From Corylus avellana (taxonomy: Eukaryota > Streptophyta > Magnoliopsida > Fagales > Betulaceae): DNA of 64,000 bases. Shown here piece by piece: positions 37,401-49,300 of the stretch. Under the pieces are notes generated by a model that worked only from the letters and a program-made list of their open reading frames with translations, had not been told where the DNA came from and made no database searches. The stretch spans positions 7,130,001 through 7,194,000 of the forward strand of contig NC_081547.1 of assembly GCF_901000735.1 (NCBI RefSeq), written 5' to 3'. A program made the translations under genes and the position numbers. Each line of letters starts with the position of its first letter. Position 1 is the stretch's first letter.

Positions 37401-39897
37401 CATACAAGTATCAGCCAACATCAGTTTACCTTTGGTCAAATCCACATGCTCTTGCAATTCCATACCATCCCGATTAGGAACCAGTCCAGAAGCTTTCACA
37501 ACATCAAACTGTGCCACGGCTCCTCTGATTCCATAGGTGGGATGAGATTTTTGTCCAAAAGCCATCCCATTACGCAATTTCCCAAACCCATACTCCCTTC
37601 TGTCTCCACCCAGTGTCCTCTCATTTGTGCCAAGATAGACATCTGGTCGAGCTTTCTGAAGGGGATTGTTCCATGCATCTGTATTAATAATATTTTCAAT
37701 CAGATCCCAGTCAATTTCTCTCATAGGATCTAAAGATTTATCGCCAACCACGGGGACAAACAAATATGCCTTTGTAGGATCCCAAGGAGTAGTGGAAGGT
37801 TCAACATCCACGTCCAGTACAATGCTCATCAATCTTACATGAAAACTCTTAAGGGAGGCCAACTGCAAACAATTCAAAGTAGGAATAGCATCAGTAGCGG
37901 ACAAATAAAAAGTCAAGACAGGTCTAAACAAACAAACTCAAACAGTAATTAATTGATCAACCTGACTTTCAGTGATATCCATTAACCCCCTGAAGACAAG
38001 AGATGCCTTTGTACTCATGGTTCGAGCGACAAATAGATCCATCGACATCGATAACACCTAATGCCAGTAAATGGGGTTAGTGAACCTAAAATTGATTTAC
38101 CATAAAAAATGACAGCTGAAAGTAAAATACCTCTGCATCCAGCTCATTGCCAAAAAGTAATGCAAAATCTGAAACTTGAGTCAAGAACGGATCTTTTGAA
38201 GAGCCAATATTTACACATTTAACAGCATACACATAAAGATGAAGCACTTCTGAGTCATTGCAAACATCTCTTCCAGATAAAATCCATTCTCCCTGAAAAG
38301 CCAGAGAACGTTACGCAAGTATGCATTTAAAAGACAACAATTACAGAAAAAGAAACCTCAAATATAGTTGTTGGTATAATTAAATACATCATATGTGGAA
38401 TAAGATGTATCCAACACAAGCACAATTTCCTTAGATGTATTGAACCACACAGAGTACAATACAAAGCAGTACTTGCAACAACTTCAAGTTAAAGCACCAC
38501 CGCAGTTTCACCAAATACATTATAAATGGCTTTTAATTCATATAATCACTTCACTTCCTGTGTACCTAGGTTGTGCTTTGCGCTTTTATGGATATTTCTA
38601 TTACTTATTAAAAAAAAAAAATTCATATAATCACTTCATTCCTCCGAAGACACATTGTGCATATAATTTAGTTGCTAAATCTATTGTGCCTAATGATCTT
38701 GATTCTCAACAATTTTTCCTCTCTGGGAAAAGATAATTTTTTTTCTAGATCTTCTATTTAATTAAAAGGGAATCAACTACATATAACCTTTTGAAGTTGA
38801 AAAATACTTTGCTAATGACAGTTAAACACTATATATTTAGAACTTGGAATTTGAAACTAAATAGATCAATTAGCCATGCATCAAAGACATTCTCGTTTGT
38901 AGTACAAAATTAAGGCTATTATAACAAGTTTCAAAATGCTACATGGTTTGTCTTTCTGCCCCTTGGTAACCAGCAACTTATAATCATAACAATTTATGTG
39001 TTACGTTAAATGACATGAAATCAAGCTTTGACGAAATACATATATTTCCAAATTATGTATATGTCACTCTCTTAGTTATCACATACTTTTTCCTTATCTT
39101 CCTTTCTTCATATTTTTTATAAATATGGTGTTCTTATTATAAAGCCCAGTTTCACCTAGTAACTAGGCAATGTGGGACTTAACACTGGCTATCTTTATAA
39201 ACCACCCACTCTATGTAGGCTTCTTCTCATCTTCCCAATATGGGACTGGGGTGTTACAAACTCCCCCTCTTAAATTCCTGACGTCCTTGTCAGGGCCATG
39301 TCAAGCAGTGCTCCAGTACCACATGACCTAGCGTTACTAGGTGGCTCTAATACCACTTGTAACGACCAAGGAAAAAAGCGCTAACCACATCTGCGCTATT
39401 ACTCCAAAATGACTAGTTAATTTGGAGCTTTCCTATAATTTATTATAAAGCTCAGTTTCACCTAGTAACTAGGCAATGTGGGACTTAGCACTAACTATCT
39501 TTATAAATCACCCACTCTTTGTAGGCTTCTTCTCATCTTCCTAAAATGGAACTGGGGTGTTACACTTATCAAAGCAAAAAAGGAATATTTGGATATATGT
39601 CTCCTAAACCGAAGTATTAACATATAGCAAATATAGGTTTAGATCACGTTGTGTTCATCTTTTCTTGCTTCATTTTTTTTTTTTTTTTTTGGTCAACACC
39701 CTACACACTAAAAGGGCAATTCAGGGATAAATTCCAGTATTCTTATATATATATATATAATTGAGATATCATTAAAAGCGTAAGGCGCCTCCAAGTGCAC
39801 AGGAAGTATACAAGAGAAAACACATAGTTCATTTTTTTTTTTTTTTCATAAACACCCTACACATTAAAAGTGCAATTCAGGGATAAATTCCAGTATT

Positions 39898-39932
<35 letters not shown>

Positions 39933-40253
39933 GAGATATCATTAAAAGCGTAAGGCGCCCCCAAGTGCTTAGGAAGTATACAAGAGAAAACACATAGAAC
40001 AAGAAAAAAGAACAAGAAAACCATGAAAATTTAGAACCAAATCCATTAAGTAGCTGTCACGTTGCTGTTAACATGCAAAATTCTAAGCCCAAACTAAAGG
40101 AGGCTGCAATACCAACTGTATATGCCAAACGTAAATGACCTTCTGCCAGTTTGAGGGCCAACAATTAGTGGGGGTCTGTTTTTTTCACAATTAGTGGGGG
40201 TTATCGCTTTTAATAAGATGGGATTATTACTTAACATAAAAAAATAATAATAA

Positions 40254-40302
<49 letters not shown>

Positions 40303-43300
40303 CTTAGGTGTTTTCAGTAGCAAGTCTTCTACAATAAAAACTGTCGGGTCACAAACATTTTCATTTAAACTTTTCTTTACAACAAAAACAAAATATTTAC
40401 ACCGCCATGTGACATGCATTATTAAACAAACCTTAAGAATATCAGCCACGCCTTCAGGATAGAACTCTCTATGCCTAGCAGTCCCAGGGAGTGGATCTCC
40501 TTCATCATTCTGGTCAACTTTTTCTCTTTCTTCCCCACTTCCCTTGTCTGGCAAGAGCATGTCCGTAAATGCTCCCATCTCATGGAGCTTCTTGCAAGCA
40601 GCCAAACAAACAGCCTGCACGATAGAGAGATAAATAAGCCATCTTTCTTAAAAGAGAAATGCTTGGCTTCATTAAAAAGTCCATACTTTGGCCATTTTAA
40701 TACTAGGTGGCATGGCCCATTTTAAAATTAATAGATTTTAAACAATAAATTAATAGATTTATGGAAAATGAGTCATGCTACCTAAGATTAAAATGGCCAA
40801 AAGATGGACTTTTTATTAATGAAGCCAAGCATTTCTCTTATTAAAATGACTCACAAAAAGCTAAAATGATCATGACAAACTGATAGCATGCCTGCTGTGC
40901 AAGGCGCATTGAACTACAGATGGGACCCTCAAGTTTCTCAAATGGTGCATTACAAGGCAGTTGAAGCTTGCATGAATATTCAGTGGGACCCCCTGACTTT
41001 TCATGCCTCTCCATGATAAACTCAGGACGAAGTATTGAATACCTGGATAACAGATACAAGGAAATTGAGCAAAAAATCGATCTTACTAGCAAATCTAAAT
41101 GTCTTGGTAAACATGTAGCATGTAAATATCAATCTTAGAGCACAAGCAAAACACCTGTCACTGGGTAGTTGAGAGCAGTAGAAATGGATGAGGCCAACAG
41201 CAGAATTTAAGCTTACAACCGCACCAGTTGACTCCACCTGGTACACAGTACCCGGAGAGGTATCCGCTGAAATTAATCTTGAAACATCTTTAAGATGACT
41301 AAGGTCAGTTCTCTCTATTGCTTCTTTCCGCAAGGTCTCCTCACTATTCCTGGCATTCCTTAAGAATGCTTCATGTGACAAATTCCCCCTAGATAATACA
41401 AAAATTTACACACTTTCAAATCCACTAACATTTGAAAGATCATAAACAGATACCACAATTAGAATTAAGACCAACACTGAACCTAACCCAACACAAGTAG
41501 AAAGTGAACAAGATTACAAAGAGAAAACACAGATTTGGATTTTTTTTAAACCCGCTATTTTTGTTTTTTTTTGCTGGACTATGCTAACATTGAAAAGATT
41601 TTTTTATTAAAAAAAAACACACAAGTACCTCTCAACCATCAGGAGGTAATCAGACCCAGGTTTTCTAGCCCGGCCCCTAGACTGAATGTATGCCAAGACA
41701 GTTTTTGCAAGGTCAAAGCGAATAACAACATTGCATTGCCGAATATCAAGTCCTTCCTCAGCAACACTAGTGGCAACTAACAAGGTCACCTAGAAAACAA
41801 GTGCAAGAATGGATGAGATGCTTGAATATCCAATCATGAAAGAATTCAATTTTTATGCAAAATGAGTCAGCAAGCATGGGATTCAAAACATACACGTCCA
41901 TCCCGGAATTTGGCAATTGTGTCCTGCATTTGGCATGTCCGCATTTCATGACTATTGTTGTGACCTATCAAGCTTGCACATTTAATAAAACTTAGAGAGG
42001 GAAGCTCTGTAAAAACCTGCATGCTTGGCAGAAGATAACAATATACTCTTGAGGAACTTGAGAAACTGAATTAACAAACAAGAACACAAAACCATCTATT
42101 AACATCTCAACCTTAGGAAGAACTAAAGCAGACACAACTCGCTCAACAAAAATGATTGCACGAAAATCTTCTGTGTTCTGATAGTTGAGAAGTATTTTAA
42201 TCAGTGACTGCACTTTTGGCGTCACTTTTCCATCAGCAACAGCAGCTCCTATTATCACATCCACATGCTCCCCACCAGATACAACTGCAAGAAGAACAGG
42301 TTAGAAGAAATATCAGTATATTTACCATTGTAAACATCTGACAAATCAGAAATTCATGCAACCAAGAAGAGAAATGAAACAGCCTGACACATATGGTTGA
42401 TGGTGGTCAGTCACTTGGATGACCCGGCATACATTTAAGGCTCACCTAGATGAGCTTAACATGTCCTTAAATGCTCTCCATGCATAAAATAGGACCCCAA
42501 ATATATTTCAATCACAAATTACTTCAACAATTTAACTACAATAATCCAGCCATCCAGGATTTAATATAACCAAATTCATTAGTTTTGCCATCTTCTGATA
42601 TGCCCTATACCAAAATTTGTGAAATGATTATATCATTTCTCTTTTTCTCTTGGGTGGCGGGATTTGTATAACTCAACATATGTGGGGATCAGTATGAGCT
42701 GCACAACATCTAGAATGTCTATTCTATGTAATCACCAAGAGTCAACAACCATACTCACCAGGATTTGTATAACTCAACATATGTGGGGATCAGTATGAGC
42801 TGCACAACATCTAGAATGTCTATTCTACGTAATCACCAAGAGTCAACAACCATACTCACCATGACTGTCAGGAAGCTCTCCCTCCTCAATCTCATCAGCT
42901 TCAGTCCCATCCTGAGCCACATCACTTTCTGTGTCTGCAACTTTTGTATCCTTGTCAGAAGCAGCCCCCTCAGATAATTGACATTGTATGAGAGATACGA
43001 TTTTGTTCAGGTAGGATTCTTGAAACTTGACATCAAGTTGGTAATTTGCCCTCTCATCATTTTGTAAAGCAGTCAAAAAAGATTGTGCAACCTGTGAAAG
43101 AATGGATATGAAACAGTTGAGCAGGGAAAATGCAAGTAAACAATAGAATTGGAACAAATTGGTACCTTGTAAGCGCACCACTGACCCAGTTCACCTAGTG
43201 CATAATTTATAGCCCTCAGCTTTTGAATTAAATTAGCAGCCCCATCACTTTCTGTCCTTTCAGAAACACCATAGACTTGGCGCAGCTCCTCCTTGGCCCC

Positions 43301-46300
43301 GGCATCTCTTGCTCCCATGAACTGCCACTTACTTCTTCTAGAGCTAGATTTTGCAGCTTCTTCAACTTCAGCTTCCATTTGCTTTATCTGCTCATGAAGT
43401 GACCATAAGCTGGCTGCTTTGTCATACTCCACCACAACTTCTGAGGGCATTGGTACGTGTTTCTCCAGCTCTTTACGGTCTTTAATGGTACAAACTATCG
43501 AATCTAGTTTACTTTCCAGATTACGAATCTTTATCGCACAATCAACTTGGCTGGAAACGCCTGAGTAGAACATAATCATGAGCAACATGTTGTGGCAGAC
43601 TTACGCAATAAAAAGGAAATTGTGACTACCTACAAAACTTTATTGATAAGATGCTTCTTCTAAGATAATTAACAGCTTGAAAAGAGAAAAATAGTAGCAC
43701 AAGAGAACCTTATTGTCACAATTACCCTTTAAGTTAACAGGAGAAGCAGTCATTCCAAATACAATTGGTCTCTTATCCTTGGGTGTCGTGTGATAGAACT
43801 CAGACATCACTAAAGAATATGGATGTTTCTTCACTGCATGATGACACTCATCTAGAATAAGGAGATTTATCGCTTCCATTTTTATTATGCTGTGCCTTAG
43901 AATGTTCAACAGAATTTGAGCTGTCATCACTAAAACCTGCAGTGAGAGGAAACAATTGGGTGAATAGGTGTATAAGCAGGCAACACCCAGGTGACAAGAC
44001 CAATAATAATTTTCTTGATGAATAACAAGACCAATAATAATGACAGAATCAATCACAATCACAGAACCTTCAGTTTTGGATGCAGTAACCTTTCAATGAG
44101 GAACCAAAATGCCTTGGACATTTTATCCAAATTCCATAAGAGCCCATCATAACAAGAACAGAGACAGATTTGAGACATCAATCACAGCAATGACAAGATC
44201 ATAGTGAACTTTTAATATGAAAACATGTGAATACGTATTGGCATGCTAACAAAGCCAATTTTGCAGTAAAACCACAAATGCTCAGTTAGAGGTGAAGGAC
44301 AGCAGATGAAACGAACTAAATTTGAACCAATTCATGAATGAATTAAATTTGAGTTAAGTCAATTAATTTAGATGAAATGATTCAGAAATCAAATTCAATA
44401 CACTTCGCTTAAGATGAAGAATTAGAATTAGAAACGAATTGGGTTGATATAAATTTTTTTTTTTTTTTTTTTTTTTGTGAATATGCACGATTTCAAATAG
44501 AAATCAAATTTAGTATTCGGGTGGGGGGAAACATAAGATGAATTGCATTGAATATGTTGAGCATACACATGTGAGTATAGAAAAGCTACAAAAATATCAT
44601 AGGTGTAGTGGTTAATATAATATAATTGTGTTAAAACATAGGTTTAAGCTTTTGGGTTAAGTAGTGTTCCAACATATTATATTATGGTCTCACTAAAAAT
44701 TCTCCAAAAGCATCAATCTCCCTAACAAGTGGTACCAGAGCTAGTAACGGAGTGCAATATGGTGAATGATAACAGTGCCTTTCGCACTTTGAGCGGTGAC
44801 GAAGGTCCACGGCATGGATAAAGCCCACATAACCTGCACAAGTAATCCTATGCCTATGGACAATCTATAAGATTAATAAAGCTTTTGTTCAAGGGGAAGG
44901 TAGCAATGTGGTGATAGACTTATAGTCTTATACATGAAAGAGAGATTATTGACCATACACGTATGAGAATAGAAAGATTAAGACATATATTAGAAAGATG
45001 TCATATGTGAGAGTGATTAATATAATATAATTGGACCTAAAACCATAAGTTTAAGCTTTTGGGTTAAGTAGTGCTCAAATATGTTGTATAATGGTCTTAC
45101 TAGAACACTCTCCATGGTGTTAATCTCCCTAACAAGGATATCAAAGACGATGGTTGCAGCATTGTGGATGATTGTAAGATAGTGATTCCTTTGGCAGTTG
45201 AAGCAAAGACGGTGCACATGTATATGGTGGGTGATAGTGGTTCCTTTCGCAATTGAAGCGGAATGGTGCACATGCATGAATTGTGGGTCCCATTCGCAAT
45301 TGAAGCAAGGACAAAAGATGCATGTCATGGATAAAACCCACATAGCCCACACAAGTCATCCTAGAGATGGCCCATAAGATTGATAAAGCTTCCATTCGAA
45401 AGGGAATATAACGATGTGTCCATGCCATGGAGAGAGTAACGATGTGATGATAGACTCACAAATAAGAGGGCGATTGTTGAGTATACACGTACAAGTGTAG
45501 AAAAGTTAATTTCCTCATAAGAAAGATATACAAGTGTGAATGACTAAAATAATTAGGCCCAAACCAAGGATTAAGCTTTTGAGTAGAGTGGTATTCCAAC
45601 ATGTTTTATTATGATCTCACTAGAGCACTCCCCTAGGTTTGGATCACTTTAACATAATAAAATTCCCCTTACTATCGCCACTACATGTTTCTAACCAAGT
45701 TTCTAAAAATCAAACACAAGTTGAAGAAAAGTGTAATCATTCATACTTATGTTCTTACAAAAATTGAGAGAGAGAGAGAGTGTAAAAGGGAACATGTGTT
45801 AGTGTTGGTATGTAGTATGTGGGGATGGAAAAATAATTTTTTTTACAAGTCATGGGGATGGAAAAAGATAAACAGAGATATTTTTGGTATTTGGTTAAAA
45901 GATTCTTACATGACAAGAAATGAATTAGGAATCGAATCAAATTTGAAATGATTTGGTCCATTGATAGTCAATTCACATGAATTCTAATTCAATTCATCAG
46001 GCAAGCAGAGAAATCTAAACATATGAATCGAATTTGACTTTAATTCATTTTGGTTCCAACACACAACTTGAATTCAATTCAATTCATATTGGTACCAAAG
46101 ACGTGAATTGGGCTAAATGGATTCCAATACAATTCATTTTGGCCAATTTATGGGTTTCCAAGCATGGTATTAGCATTTTTTTTTTAAAGCAATTCAATCT
46201 CATTAGAAAGCATAGAGGGGCGCAACCCTGCATTGTAGCATGATCACCTCATAATTCAAAATTATGCTAAAACATAGAACACAATTTGTTGAGACTGCAA

Positions 46301-49300
46301 AGCATACAGCATAAGAAAGATTCAACTGTTTCCACAACTTATTAATTCCCAAGAATTTTTCACAACAAAAATATTTAGGAGCTTATTAATTCCATGAATT
46401 TACAAATAAAATATTTATTTTTTGACATGTCCCCACAAGGAGGGAGGAGGGAGATTCGAACTAGTGACCTCCGCTTCATTAAGCGTGGTCTCAGCCGATT
46501 GAGCTACCTCTTGGGGACACAAATAAAATATTTAGGAGCTTATTAATTCCATGAATTTACAAATAAAATATTAAGGAGCTTATTAATTCCATGAATTTAC
46601 AAATAAATATTTAGGAGCTATGTCAGCAACAAATACAGTTTCCCACCTTTAGGCTTGGAAAAATCTAAGGCCATACTTCATCTATGATCTCTAAAGCTTA
46701 TCAATTCCTACGTAACATGGATTTCCAAGAAACTAGTAAACAAAATTCAACTTTAAACTCCTAAAATGAGACAGTCAGCAAGAGCTCAAGACCTCTGCTA
46801 GTTGATGTTGACAAAAACATATTAAATTCAAACCTACCACAATGATCCATTTTAAAGCGCTCCCTAAAGGAGACCATAAGGTAAGAGGAGAAGAATGAGC
46901 AATGCCAAACGAAGAACAATATCTTAATACTTCTGATCATTTCTTTCAAATATATCATGAATGAGATGGCATGAATTGTCCAACCCCTTGAAGCTTACCC
47001 TTATCTCCCTGACAAAGACCCCAAAGGCTATTGTGGCATGATGAATTATATTTCCATTAAGTATCATTACATGCCTCCAAAAGGAAATGCATCTACATCT
47101 ACAATGACCAAGCAAAAGTCTAATGCATGAGCATATGATCAATTGCCTGTTCTTTTTTTTTTTTTTTTTTTTTTTTTGGTTCAACATACAGTTATTCAAG
47201 CTAAGAGCTTTACAAAACATTATAGATTGTAACTTCTCATTGGTATTCATCCCACGGTACAACACTGGATATGCCAAATCCCTTACTCTAGGGGAAACTT
47301 TGGCCATACAAATCAATCAGCAGAGACCGGAACATGGGAAACTTAAACTTTAAACAGGTGATAAAAAGAAACTAGAAGTGAATAAAGCCATCACTCTCCA
47401 AAGACCATCATATATTACATAAAGAATAATCAGAGAGAAAACACCACTCAACACTTGGAGAAGAGAACCAGGTTCACTATCTGAAGGTAACATTAGTCTC
47501 GGAAGAATTTCTAGCCACAAAATAGGGAAGCAATTTAGAGAACCAAAGATCACTACTATCCCCCCTCCCTCTCTGGACCTTGAGAGCCTAAAGAGATGAA
47601 GGACTGCTTCCCTTGGAAAGACTGCATCCACCACAGACCCTCCCATAACCAATGAGTTCTCCTGTATTACATTTCCGTATCACATTTATCCTTACTTTAA
47701 TTACTTTTTTAATTACTTCTACTTGCTTTTCCACCAAAACAATGCCAGCTCAAATTTAGCAAAATATATTTTTTGATGTCTTTTTTAAAGTGTTCTTGTG
47801 TTAGATCAAAAATCATATAATTAGCTGCCACATTATTATTATGAGTATTATTATCATTGTAATTGTTGATAAAGTAATAATTCAATAAAAAAATATTTTT
47901 TAAAAAAAAAAAAAGGCACAACTCTAGAATATGGGAATATACAAGAGAATTGCCAAAAAAAGAATATCTGCCAGATAATTATCACAGACATTTTCAACAT
48001 TAAACTTGAGTGAAATTTTTATGATGGTGAGTTGGTGATGATTAGGTTATCATGTTTGTATACTGAAAATTGCTGGTAGTGGAACGTGAGGAGAGATGAA
48101 CAATATTTGAAAGAAAAAAAAAAAACAATGGGAACTATCCTTCCAGGAATAACCTTATTGTAACGGCAGAAAACAAGGCAGCAAGACATCGTATTGAACC
48201 TACAACAGGTACTGTTGAAAAATATAACAGTTTTATGGTTGACACAAGGCATACCAGATTACAAACAACTCTCTAATCCCCCCGGGGAAAAACAAATAAA
48301 TTTACTTTTAACAGGACCCCAATCATTTACTCTTAATTTGGGCTGTTGATTTCACAATCTTGATCCAATCCTATTTCTAAGAGCATCACAATTAATCTCA
48401 TTTGCATGGCAATAATTTTATGCAGGCATATAAAGTAATTTTGTCTTAAGAGATTCTCTTGAAAGGCAAACCCTGGTTGTACAACAGAAACACTGAAAAA
48501 AAAGGTATCTAAATTAGAAGACAGAAAAAAAGATAGCTAAACTAAATCTTTACTAAAAACCCTTTTTATTTTTGCATATGCTATGCACACCTAGACTGCT
48601 AGTATTCTACAATAGCACAACAATGCAATTTACACTGTGTCTTAAAGGTATTGTGATGAAAGAAATTTTCCTAACATTAAATTAATCTATAGGCATTTAA
48701 AGAATAGTTTTTTAATCAACAACTTTCATCTTTAGTGTGCATACTTTGCTAGTTTTCTAAAATAAGGGAACTATAACCTTTCCCCTGTATCTGGCAAAGA
48801 TTGCTTTTGCTCAATCATTACCACTAGAAAACAGCAGTTCCAAAAGATTTATTTTAGTAAATAGGAGCCTGCAAATCACCTTTCAATAATTGAAGCTAAA
48901 AACTAATTCGAACATAAGGAAGTTTAAAATAATATATGTGAATCATATCTCACCAAAATCAGAAACCTCACCTGTTTTGCTTCGAACTCACGCTGCCATC
49001 TTCGAGCATCCCAGAAATCTTGACCCATTTCACCACAATAATGGCCCACTTGGAAACCAGTCCGCTCGCGAATAACTTCTGCTTGCTGAAACAAAGCATA
49101 ACCAATGACATTAACTCATTTCGTAATGGATAGACACCATCATGGTTTAGTTGCAAAACAGAACATCATCAGTCTCCAAAATAGACTACCTGATAGACTA
49201 GCGGCACTTTAGGAACTAAAAACACGGCAAGCATTTTCATATTCAGCCTTTGTAAATCATTGGAAACACTTTTCATGAGAAGAACAGCAATGAGTGTCTT

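Noticed and set aside
46440..46520. A functional tRNA gene on the minus strand
   Set aside because: Boxes A and B are present, but the element has an A tail, a target-site duplication and no proper cloverleaf with a normal acceptor stem, so it is a SINE.
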